Below are positions 26,105-33,459 of a stretch of DNA of 64,000 nucleotides, piece after piece. Made by a program: the position numbers and the translations under genes. Within the stretch, counting starts at the first letter, position 1. Each line of letters starts with the position of its first letter. The DNA lies in the NCBI GenBank assembly GCA_021029595.1, contig JAJJOY010000004.1, positions 124,001 through 188,000 of the forward strand, read 5' to 3'. The DNA is from Hominenteromicrobium mulieris. Lineage in GTDB: Bacteria > Bacillota > Clostridia > Oscillospirales > Acutalibacteraceae. The notes under the pieces are model-generated. The model ran no database searches, was not told the DNA's origin, and saw only the letters and a list, made by a program, of their open reading frames with translations.

Positions 26105-27271
26105 TCAGCTTACATGTGTCAGAAATTTCAGTTCATCTTCGTTGACCGCATTCGGGCTTTCCGCCGCGAACACGCGGTTCATGTCCAAAATCAAATCGGG
26201 CAGCTCCATGCTTTCCTGAAACAGGCTTTGCGTAGTGCACCAGACGTTGCCGTTCTGCACGGCTTTGAAATCTGCCAGCATGGGACATTTTGATAAGAGC
26301 TGCTCGGTTGTTTCAATCTTGCCCTCGATGGTGCTGTTGTAGATTAAAACATCTGCATCTTTCGCGCCGGCGTAGAACTCCTCGAGCGAAAGATTGATTG
26401 TTGCGAGGTTGTTGCCGTTATCGGAAAGATTGGAAAAAACGTATTCGCCGCCCGCCATGCCAATCATCTTCGCAACGTAATCGTTCGATTTACGCACCGT
26501 GACGAGGTTATTCGACGTCACAGAGAAAAACGCTGCCGTTTTGCCTGTGGTATCCTGCCCCAAAAGCGGCCGGATGCGCTGAACCTGCTCGTTGAAGAAC
26601 GTTTCGGCTTCTGCCTCTTTATCAAATAAAATGCCATAGAGCTTCACCCACTCCATGCGTGCCAAGGGGTCGGATTCATAGCTGGAGCGCTCAACAAGCA
26701 CAGGAATGCCAAACTTTTCAAGCTGCTCTTTCACTTCCGGCGTGTGGTAAATCATTGTGTTTTCAATCGCGAGACCGCAGTTTGCAGACACGATGCGCTC
26801 GTAATCCGGCGCGCTGTACTTACCCGCGTAGGAAATTTCACCGTTTTCCATGGCTTCTTTCGCTTCCGGCAGATACCAGTTTTCGGCACTCGTGCCGGAA
26901 AGCGTGACGGCGCTTCGTGCATCGAGCTTCAGGATCGGGTCCATCGCAGACGTGGAGACGAGATAGACATTTTCAAGCGGTTTCTGCAAAACGGTGATGT
27001 CTTCCGAAAGACCGTTCGGCACGGTACTGTTTTCCGGCACGACGAGGTAGCGGGCATTCTGAATGGTGATGAGCCTTGTACCGCCGGTGCACTCGTCTAC
27101 GGTGAACTCTTTCGCGTATTCGAGCGGATAGGCGCTTTCGACTTGAAAATCTGCTTGCGTTTCATCGGCCTGCGCTGGGCTTGATGTACTCTCAGGCTGT
27201 GCCGGGTTTACTGCGCAGCCCGTGAAAGCCAGAAGCAAAAGCGCCGCTAAAAGCGCTGTAAGCCGTCTCAT
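26105..27271 (-). CDS. ABC importer substrate-binding lipoprotein (BtuF/FepB type)
   Basis: This 388-residue protein has a lipoprotein signal peptide (hydrophobic stretch ending LLAFTGC, lipobox Cys about residue 19), a Ser/Gln-rich linker and a TroA-fold periplasmic-binding domain. Hallmarks include GEISYAGKYSAPDYERIVSA (residues about 143-162) and the late ADVLIYNSTIEG. It would be anchored on the outer face of the membrane and deliver cargo to the permease 7 bp downstream. Its start overlaps the stop of the two-domain lipoprotein gene. Cargo is inferred from the operon only. Confidence 0.9.
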   Translation of the reverse strand: MRRLTALLAALLLLAFTGCAVNPAQPESTSSPAQADETQADFQVESAYPLEYAKEFTVDECTGGTRLITIQNARYLVVPENSTVPNGLSEDITVLQKPLENVYLVSTSAMDPILKLDARSAVTLSGTSAENWYLPEAKEAMENGEISYAGKYSAPDYERIVSANCGLAIENTMIYHTPEVKEQLEKFGIPVLVERSSYESDPLARMEWVKLYGILFDKEAEAETFFNEQVQRIRPLLGQDTTGKTAAFFSVTSNNLVTVRKSNDYVAKMIGMAGGEYVFSNLSDNGNNLATINLSLEEFYAGAKDADVLIYNSTIEGKIETTEQLLSKCPMLADFKAVQNGNVWCTTQSLFQESMELPDLILDMNRVFAAESPNAVNEDELKFLTHVS

Positions 27272-28137
27272 GCGGTAAGAGACGCGCTGTCAAACGTCAG
27301 GGTGTATTCGATCTCGTGCGGAGTGCTCATAGCGGTGGTATCTGCCGTAACGGCGAGTGCGGTATCAAGTGCGGCGACGGGAATTTCAAACACGGAGTTG
27401 CCTTCGGTATTGACGGGCAAATACTTTTCGCCGTCCACGATCATGTAATCGTAGTTTGGGCTGCTCCATGTGATCTCCGCGGTCATTTTGCCGTCCGCAA
27501 CGGTGAGCTCCGTGGGGCTCTCGATTGTTGCACGGCCGGAACCGCCCTCAAGCGTGACGTTGCACGTGTACGTGCCGTCCTCCGGCACTTCGGTCTCTGC
27601 GTCGCTTGCGGTGTCCTCAACGATCGGCTGCGGGTTACGCACGCTGACCTTGTGGTCGTACCACGTGCCCTTCGTGCCGATGAGCGCAAGGTCAAAATCT
27701 TTATCGACACTTTTCAGCGGGATGTCAAAGCCGTAGACTTCTTCCGATGTGCCGTCTTTATAGGTGACGGTATCGGTGGTCGGCTGAAGCCATTCGCCTT
27801 CGTTCTGCTTTGCGTCCTCTGCCGTACCGAGGTACAGATTTAAGATCTTCTTAGAACGCAGGCTGACGTGGAACGTCATCTCGCCGTTTTCAACTGTCAG
27901 CGTGCCCATGCCCTCGCAAGCTTCGTTCGCCTGAAACATAGAGCTGTCCGTTTTGAACTCTGCCGTGTACACGCCGTCTTCCGGCACAACGTCCGGCTCT
28001 TCGGCGGAGGTGGGCTCTGCGCTTGAAACGGAAGTTTCGGAAGACGCACTGCTTTCATTCGTATTGCCTGCGCACGCGCTGCACCCGAAGATCAGGAGCG
28101 CTGAGAGCAAAAGGGCTGTAATCTGCTTCTTTTTCAT
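27268..28137 (-). CDS. Lipoprotein with two beta-rich domains, unknown function, in cobalamin operon
   Basis: This 289-residue protein has a lipoprotein signal (LLLSALLIFGCSAC) followed by an acidic Ser/Glu linker. Two related segments come next, each starting like 'EDGVYTAEF' (about residues 54-165) and 'EDGTYTCNV' (about 187-289). Each is predicted to be beta-rich, with aromatic positions such as WYDHKV and SSPNYDYM. The pattern recalls NEAT-like or other tetrapyrrole-binding immunoglobulin-type modules, but I cannot show the family by eye. It lies between exported CbiK and the binding protein, so a surface tetrapyrrole or corrinoid relay role is plausible. ATG at 28137 has AGAGG upstream. 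Confidence 0.75.
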   Translation of the reverse strand: MKKKQITALLLSALLIFGCSACAGNTNESSASSETSVSSAEPTSAEEPDVVPEDGVYTAEFKTDSSMFQANEACEGMGTLTVENGEMTFHVSLRSKKILNLYLGTAEDAKQNEGEWLQPTTDTVTYKDGTSEEVYGFDIPLKSVDKDFDLALIGTKGTWYDHKVSVRNPQPIVEDTASDAETEVPEDGTYTCNVTLEGGSGRATIESPTELTVADGKMTAEITWSSPNYDYMIVDGEKYLPVNTEGNSVFEIPVAALDTALAVTADTTAMSTPHEIEYTLTFDSASLTA

Positions 28138-28181
28138 TTTGTTATACCTCTTCTTTATTTTAAAAACAATCTATAAACATA

Positions 28182-28212
28182 AGCGCCCGAAGAGCGATTC
28201 TCTCCGGGCGCT
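28182..28212 (-). terminator. Hairpin between cbiK and the downstream operon
   Basis: Minus-strand arms AGCGCCCG and CGGGCGCT form an 8 bp perfect GC stem in the 86 bp gap after cbiK. The following sequence (TATGTTTATAG) is only weakly U-rich. It could be a partial terminator or an RNA-stability hairpin that sets cbiK expression above that of the rest of the operon. Confidence 0.5.
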
Positions 28213-28223
28213 GTGTTTACGGA

Positions 28224-29474
28224 TTAGCCATTCAGGGAATCGATCGCTGCCTGCGCGTGGTCGATGTAGAGCTGCTGAATATCCCCAATCTCACCGAGAC
28301 CCGCAATCTGCGTATCAACGCTGTCGAAGCAGTCCGCAGCCTTGAACTGGCTCAACCAGGAATCTTCATCGTCGCCAGCCATATCGTTGTTGGCATGGTC
28401 ACCTGCAACGACCATCAGCGGACGGAGCACAACCTTCGTAAAGCCTGCTTCCTTTACCTTTTCGATAACGGCTTCGCAGGAGGTGTCTTCCGGCTCACCC
28501 TCAACGGTGCCGATGAATACGTTCGTGTAGCCGAGTGTTTCCATGGTGGTCTGCATCTGGCTGTAACTGACCTTTGCAACATGCGCCGTACCGTGGCCCA
28601 TAAAGACGAATGCGGTACCGTCTTCTGCAGCGGCAGCGACGTCATCATAACCGGCGGTTTTCACAGCTTCGGCTGTGATGGCCTTTGCAACAGCTTCCTT
28701 ATCCGCGTTGATAACCGTCGCGTCGTCGCCCACTTCGCCGAGCAGCGGCTCTGCAACAGCGATGCTCTCAAATTTATCCTTATACCGGTCAAGCAGCTCG
28801 TTCATTTCGTCGTACTCTGCGCCGTGCATAAGATGCGTCGGCTGCACAACGAGGTTCTTGACACCGTTTGCAACAGCGCGATCAAGCGCCTGCTGCATGT
28901 TATCGATCTTCTCATCATCACGCGCCTGCACGTGGTTGATGATGATCTGCGCGGTGAACGCGCGGCGAACAGACCAATCCGGGTAGGCTTCCTGCAGAGC
29001 GTCCTCAATGCCCTTGATGTCCTTTACGCGACTGTCGTTGAAGGACGTACCGAAGCTGACAACGAGCAGCTCGTTTTCGCCGATTTCGTCTTCGTTGCGC
29101 GGATCGTCTTTTGCAGCGTCGCCCGTATCGCGGCCGAAATAATCCGGGTCGGCGTTATCGCCTTCCACAAGCTCCTTCTGCGCATCGGTCAGCGCGTCCC
29201 AAGCTTCTTTTGCTGCTTTGCATTCTTCATCGGTATGATCATTGCGCTCCTGCACATAGATTGCGTCGATGAGATCCGCAACATTCTTCGCTGCCATTTC
29301 GTCTGTTTCCTCCTCGGTTGCGCTCGCCGCGCTGCTTTCGACTGTGGAAGAAGTGCTGCTCTCCTCAGAAGATGCGCTCGAAGACGCGTTATTGCCGCAG
29401 CCTGCGGCAGCGGTCGTGAGCATTGTAACCGCCATTACCAGTGCGGCGGTCTTTTTCCATGTAAGCTTACTCAT
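28224..29474 (-). CDS. cbiK: Exported lipoprotein-type sirohydrochlorin cobaltochelatase CbiK
   Basis: The 416-residue protein has a lipoprotein signal peptide (MTMLTTAAAGC, Cys about residue 26) and a Ser/Glu-rich linker. A short helical module follows (DALTDAQKELVEG, of a type common in secreted clostridial proteins). The C-terminal 290 residues are a complete CbiK chelatase domain. The domain starts LLVVSFGTSFNDSR and carries the metal-binding histidines in QPTHLMHGAEYD and FMGHGTAHVAKVSY; the region LRPLMVVAGDHANNDMAGD is also intact. CbiK inserts cobalt into sirohydrochlorin. A location outside the membrane is unexpected for a cytoplasmic pathway, but periplasmic CbiK proteins exist in sulfate reducers. 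ATG at 29474 follows GGAAAGGAAG; the longer frame reads into the riboswitch. Confidence 0.92.
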   Translation of the reverse strand: MSKLTWKKTAALVMAVTMLTTAAAGCGNNASSSASSEESSTSSTVESSAASATEEETDEMAAKNVADLIDAIYVQERNDHTDEECKAAKEAWDALTDAQKELVEGDNADPDYFGRDTGDAAKDDPRNEDEIGENELLVVSFGTSFNDSRVKDIKGIEDALQEAYPDWSVRRAFTAQIIINHVQARDDEKIDNMQQALDRAVANGVKNLVVQPTHLMHGAEYDEMNELLDRYKDKFESIAVAEPLLGEVGDDATVINADKEAVAKAITAEAVKTAGYDDVAAAAEDGTAFVFMGHGTAHVAKVSYSQMQTTMETLGYTNVFIGTVEGEPEDTSCEAVIEKVKEAGFTKVVLRPLMVVAGDHANNDMAGDDEDSWLSQFKAADCFDSVDTQIAGLGEIGDIQQLYIDHAQAAIDSLNG

Positions 29475-29587
29475 GGGTTGTGCTTCCTTTCCGTGGGCAA
29501 TATCGGCCCTTATCGTATTTTCGCTGAAAGAAAGGTACAGGAAACCAAGGCATATCTGAATCCTCTTCAAATACACCGTATGCCCAT

Positions 29588-29662
29588 GAGAAAAGCCGAG
29601 GTCCTTTGTGCTGCTGAAACGTACAAAATGTATAGAACGGCAACACAAAAAGACCCCGGCGT
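29588..29662 (-). terminator. Expression-platform terminator after the cobalamin riboswitch
   Basis: On the minus strand GCCGGGGTC with TGTGTTG pairs with CAGCACA and GGACCTCGGC to form a long interrupted stem followed by TTTTCT. It lies between the aptamer and cbiK, as expected for a B12-induced terminator. Confidence 0.65.
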
Positions 29663-29704
29663 ATCGTCAGAGCATTTTCGGTACAACCAATTCCTCGTGA
29701 TTTG

Positions 29705-29912
29705 GAGTGTGACACTCCCGTACCAACACACAGGCAGGTTTCCCGGCTGAAAGATCGTCATCTGCCGCCGCCTTCCCAAGCGATGCTCAGTGACCGGCAA
29801 AACGCCATGGCGGCAAACTCCCTTATCACGGTGACGAGATCGTGCGGGATTTGCACCCGCTTCCCTTTTACCCTTTTCTATGCGCTTTTAAAAGCACACG
29901 AAAGGCACCTGT
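29705..29912 (-). promoter_or_regulatory. Cobalamin riboswitch controlling the cobalamin operon
   Basis: Read on the minus strand, the element begins with GGTGCC at 29909. Core motifs follow: AAAGGGAAGCGGGTGCAAAT, CCCGCAC, GCCGGTCACTGA, TTGGGAAGGCGG. The B12 box GCCGGGAAACCTGCC is near 29735-29750. A final hairpin (GGAGTGT/CACTCC) could supply the kissing loop. The order and sequence match the adenosylcobalamin class. It lies 230 bases upstream of cbiK and should repress the whole operon when cobalamin is abundant. Confidence 0.93.
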
Positions 29913-29937
29913 TGTTTTCATTCAGTTTTCGCAGTAC

Positions 29938-29966
29938 AGTATAGCACAGGAAATGCAAAAAAGCAA
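29938..29966 (-). promoter_or_regulatory. Sigma-A promoter of the cobalamin operon
   Basis: Minus strand TTGCTT (29966-29961), 17 bases, TATACT (29943-29938). Transcription would start about 20 bases before the riboswitch. The divergent plus-strand promoter for the oxidoreductase cluster lies about 60 bases away. Confidence 0.75.
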
Positions 29967-30024
29967 GATAATCCGCCGTTTTTTGCCTTGCATGCAAATT
30001 TGCCCGAAACTTAAGCAAAACGTC

Positions 30025-30052
30025 TTGCTATTTTATGCGAAACGTGTATAAT
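30025..30052 (+). promoter_or_regulatory. Sigma-A promoter of the oxidoreductase/isomerase cluster
   Basis: TTGCTA (30025-30030), 16 bases, TATAAT (30047-30052). It stands about 70 bases before the first Gfo/Idh/MocA gene and is divergent to the cobalamin operon promoter. Confidence 0.7.
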
Positions 30053-30119
30053 ATACATGAAAATGGACGCGTGAATTGCCGAGTGGCGGCGATTTACTTT
30101 TATCAGGGAGGAATTGAAT

Positions 30120-31319
30120 TTGGTCAAAGTTGCAATGATCGGCGTCGGTGCCATCAGCGGCATTTACCTTAAAAACATCACGACGGTGTTTAAAGAGGTG
30201 GAGCTCGTCGGCGTATGCGACCTTATCCCGGAGCGCGCGGAAAAAGGCGTGCAGACGGTGAAGGAATATATTGAAGCAGGCGCAAAAGCCCCCGTGCCGA
30301 AAATTTATAAGGATATGTATGAAGCGTTCAACGATCCCGAAGTGGAGGTTGTTCTGAACCTCACCCGCCCGTATGAGCACTATGGCGTGACGAAAGCCGC
30401 GCTGGAGCACGGCAAGCATGTGTTCTCCGAAAAGCCGCTTGCGGCGGACATGGAAGAAGGCGACGAGCTTGTCGCCCTCGCTGAAGAAAAGGGCCTTTTG
30501 ATGGGCGGCGCGCCGGATACGTTCATGGGCGCGGGCATTCAGACCGTGCGCAAGCTTGTCGATGACGGGTACATCGGCGACATTGTTGCGGCGAACTGCG
30601 CGATGATCTGCCATGGCCACGAGACATGGCACCCGGACCCGGAGTTCTATTATAAGCGCGCAGGCGGCCCGATGATGGACATGGGTCCGTATTACGTGAC
30701 GGCGCTCGTGCAGCTCATCGGCGAAGCGAAGGGCGTCATCGGCATGACGAAAAAGACGTTCCCGGAGCGCATCATCACGTCCGAGCCGCACTACGGCGAG
30801 AAAATCGACGTCGATATCGACACGCATCTGACGGGCAGCATTGCGTTTGCAAACGGCGCGGTGGCGCAGATTTGCACAACATTTGATGTGCATTACGCAC
30901 CCGGCGCACAGTGCCGCTTTGAGCTGTACGGCACAAGGGGCACCATCTGCGTGCCGGACCCGAACACGTTCGGCGGCCCGGTGCTCGTGTACCGCCCGGA
31001 GGATCAGGTAAACGGGCAGGCAATCGACCCCGGCTTGATAGCACACAACGCGCCGCAGTATTACACCGGCTACAAAGAAGTGCCGCTGCTGTTCGACTAC
31101 AATGAAAACTCCCGTGCACTGGGTCTCAGCGACATGTGCAAGGCGTTGCGCACCGGCCGCGATTTCCGCGCGAACTACCAACAGCAGCACCATGTGCTGG
31201 AGATTTTGACGAGCTTTGAAAAATCCAGTCGCGAGGGCAGATATATCCCGCTGAAAACACACTACACGCGCACGGCACCGATGCAGAACAACCCGATGCA
31301 CGGCATTCTGGATGAATAA
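30120..31319 (+). CDS. Gfo/Idh/MocA-family oxidoreductase, copy A
   Basis: This NAD(P)-dependent sugar or cyclitol dehydrogenase-type protein has about 399 residues. The Rossmann motif MIGVGAISGIYLKN is at the N-terminus, the conserved catalytic-region motif HVFSEKPLA (EKP) at about residue 105, and TWHPDPEFYYKRAGGPMMDMG in the C-terminal domain. The TTG at 30120 is preferred because AGGGAGGA ends 7 bases upstream; the TTG at 30114 is too close. It is followed by a TIM-barrel isomerase and a close paralog, so the trio probably interconverts an unusual sugar or inositol. The substrate is unknown. Confidence 0.9.
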   Translation: MVKVAMIGVGAISGIYLKNITTVFKEVELVGVCDLIPERAEKGVQTVKEYIEAGAKAPVPKIYKDMYEAFNDPEVEVVLNLTRPYEHYGVTKAALEHGKHVFSEKPLAADMEEGDELVALAEEKGLLMGGAPDTFMGAGIQTVRKLVDDGYIGDIVAANCAMICHGHETWHPDPEFYYKRAGGPMMDMGPYYVTALVQLIGEAKGVIGMTKKTFPERIITSEPHYGEKIDVDIDTHLTGSIAFANGAVAQICTTFDVHYAPGAQCRFELYGTRGTICVPDPNTFGGPVLVYRPEDQVNGQAIDPGLIAHNAPQYYTGYKEVPLLFDYNENSRALGLSDMCKALRTGRDFRANYQQQHHVLEILTSFEKSSREGRYIPLKTHYTRTAPMQNNPMHGILDE

Positions 31320-31337
31320 AACGGAGGTACATATAGA

Positions 31338-32168
31338 ATGAAAGCAGCCTATACCGGTTGGACTTGGCTGACCGCCAAGGACGCTGAGACCGCCAAAAAG
31401 CAATTGGAGCAGTCTTTTAAGGAATGCAAGTTCCTCGGCTATGACTATGTGGAAAACTTCGCCTTTATCGGCGATTATTTTGAAGACCCGAACGAGCTCA
31501 TCGAGATGGAAAAGCGCTGCGGCGTGGAGCTTGTGAACCTGTACGGTCACTTTGGCACCGATGTGGAAGAAAACATTGCAGTCGGAAAAAAGCAAATCGA
31601 TTTTCTCGCAGCCATCGGCGGCAAGTGGTACAACTGCCAGCACGGCGGGTATTTCGGTGACGGCGGTCCGCTGGAGCGCCCGACAAACCCCGAGGTGCTC
31701 GATAAAATCTGCGCCATTGCGGACACGCTCGGCGCTTACGCAAAGGAAAAGGGCGTGACGCTGTGTTTCCACCCGCACTACGGCACATGCGTGTTCTGGG
31801 AAAGCGACATTGATTATTTGATGGCACACACCGATCCGCGCTACGTTTCGTTCTGCATCGATACGGCACACACAACGCTTGCGGGCATGTCCCCCGTCGA
31901 GCTCATCAAGAAGGTCGGCCCACGCCTTGCGTATATGCACCTCAAAGACGTAGACACCTACGCTTTGAAGACCGCAGAGGGTGCAGACAAAATGGGCACA
32001 TTCCGCGCGCTCGGCCATGGCACCATCGACTTCCCTGCTGTGAAAGCGGCGCTTGAGGAGATCGGCTACAACGGCATTTTGTGCGTGGAACTCGACCGCC
32101 CGGAGGTCGGCAACTTCCATTCGGCAGAGGTTTCCAGAATTTACATTCGAGACGTGCTGGACATTTAA
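31338..32168 (+). CDS. Sugar phosphate isomerase/epimerase (xylose-isomerase-like TIM barrel)
   Basis: This 276-residue member of the AP-endonuclease-2/xylose isomerase-like superfamily contains typical metal-ligand regions: GKWYNCQHGGYFG, VTLCFHPHYGTCVF, SFCIDTAHTTLAGM, MHLKDVD and the C-terminal GILCVELDRPEV. Relatives include inosose dehydratase (IolE) and 3-dehydroshikimate dehydratase. ACGGAGG precedes the ATG. It is enclosed by two paralogous dehydrogenases and is presumably co-transcribed with both. Confidence 0.88.
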   Translation: MKAAYTGWTWLTAKDAETAKKQLEQSFKECKFLGYDYVENFAFIGDYFEDPNELIEMEKRCGVELVNLYGHFGTDVEENIAVGKKQIDFLAAIGGKWYNCQHGGYFGDGGPLERPTNPEVLDKICAIADTLGAYAKEKGVTLCFHPHYGTCVFWESDIDYLMAHTDPRYVSFCIDTAHTTLAGMSPVELIKKVGPRLAYMHLKDVDTYALKTAEGADKMGTFRALGHGTIDFPAVKAALEEIGYNGILCVELDRPEVGNFHSAEVSRIYIRDVLDI

Positions 32169-32189
32169 GTTTATTTAGGAGTGAATTTT

Positions 32190-33398
32190 ATGACAAACGC
32201 AAATCCCGTAAAGGTCGCGATGATCGGCGTCGGCAAGATCAGCGGCATTTACCTTAAAAACATCACGACCGTATTCAAAGAAGTGGAGCTCATCGGCGTA
32301 TGCGACCTCATCCCGGAGCGCGCGGAAAAAGGTGTGCAGACGGTGAAGGAATACATCGAAGCAGGCGCAAAAGCCCCCGTGCCGAAAATTTATAAGGATA
32401 TGTATGAAGCGTTCAACGATCCCGAAGTGGAGGTTGTTCTGAACCTTACCCGTCCGTATGAGCACTATGGCGTGACGAAAGCCGCGCTGGAGCACGGCAA
32501 GCATGTGTTCTCCGAAAAGCCGCTTGCGGCGGACATGGAGGAAGGTACAGAGCTTATGGCGCTCGCAAAGGAGAAAAATCTCCTCATGGGCGGCGCGCCG
32601 GATACGTTCATGGGCGCAGGCATCCAGACCGCGCGCAAGGTTATTGATGACGGGCTGATCGGCGATGTCATCGGTGCGACATGCGCAATGATTCAGCACG
32701 GCCCCGAGACATGGCACCCGGACCCGGATTTCCTCTATAAAAGAGGCGGCGGTCCAATGATGGACATGGGCCCGTATTACGTGACGGCGCTCGTGCAGCT
32801 CATCGGCGAGGCAGTCGGTGTAACGGCTGTGACGAAGAAATCGTTTAAAGAGCGTCTGATCACCTCCGAGCCGCACTACGGCGAAAAGATCGACGTGGAG
32901 GCCGATACGTACCTCACCGGCAACATCACGTTTGCGAACGGCGCCATTGCGCAGGTGTTCACGACGTTTGACGTGTACTATCCCTCGCAGAACTACGCAC
33001 GCTTTGAAATTTACGGCACGAAGGGCACGATGATTGTGCCGGATCCGAACACGTTCGGCGGCCCGGTACTTTTGATGCGCCCCGAAGACGTGGCGGCAAC
33101 GCACTCCGATCCCGGTCTGCGCACAGGCAATCTGCCCGCTTACGCCGGCTACAAGGAGATTCCTCTGCTGTTCGACTACAACGTGAACTCCCGTGCGCTC
33201 GGCCTCAGCGACATGTGCAAGGCGCTGCGCACCGGCCGCGATTTCCGCGCGAACTGCCAGCAGCAGTATCATGTGCTGGAGATCTTGACGAGCTTTGAAA
33301 AATCCAGTCGCGAGGGCAAGTTCATCCCGCTGACGACGCATTACACGCGCACCGCGCCGATGAAAAACAACCCGATGCACGGCATTTTGGACGACTAA
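32190..33398 (+). CDS. Gfo/Idh/MocA-family oxidoreductase, copy B
   Basis: This 402-residue paralog of the gene at 30120 has the same EKPLA and MMDMGPYYVTALVQLIGEA signatures. ATG at 32190 was chosen because AGGAG lies 8 bases upstream; the GTG at 32181 overlaps that signal. Long blocks are identical in DNA to copy A (for example 30273-30361 and 32358-32446), while central parts differ clearly. That points to duplication followed by partial gene conversion. Copy B differs in the N-terminal linker and in the residues before the EKP region and around the substrate loop, so it may take a different substrate. Confidence 0.9.
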   Translation: MTNANPVKVAMIGVGKISGIYLKNITTVFKEVELIGVCDLIPERAEKGVQTVKEYIEAGAKAPVPKIYKDMYEAFNDPEVEVVLNLTRPYEHYGVTKAALEHGKHVFSEKPLAADMEEGTELMALAKEKNLLMGGAPDTFMGAGIQTARKVIDDGLIGDVIGATCAMIQHGPETWHPDPDFLYKRGGGPMMDMGPYYVTALVQLIGEAVGVTAVTKKSFKERLITSEPHYGEKIDVEADTYLTGNITFANGAIAQVFTTFDVYYPSQNYARFEIYGTKGTMIVPDPNTFGGPVLLMRPEDVAATHSDPGLRTGNLPAYAGYKEIPLLFDYNVNSRALGLSDMCKALRTGRDFRANCQQQYHVLEILTSFEKSSREGKFIPLTTHYTRTAPMKNNPMHGILDD

Positions 33399-33412
33399 AA
33401 TCGCATAAAAGC

Positions 33413-33450
33413 ACAGCCCGCAGCTTGGGTTTTCCTGCTGCGGGCTGTTT
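33413..33450. terminator. Bidirectional terminator between the oxidoreductase cluster and mutY
   Basis: Arms ACAGCCCGCAGC and GCTGCGGGCTGT pair perfectly over a 12 nt loop. It lies 14 bases after copy B and 10 bases after the convergent mutY stop. Confidence 0.8.
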
Positions 33451-33459
33451 GCTGTTTAT

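Noticed and set aside
28257-29750. Open frame of 497 codons on the plus strand
   Set aside because: Antisense to cbiK and running into the cobalamin riboswitch.
30033-33380. Open frames of 695 and 401 codons on the minus strand
   Set aside because: They are antisense to the two oxidoreductases and the isomerase, and look alike only because the sense genes are paralogs.
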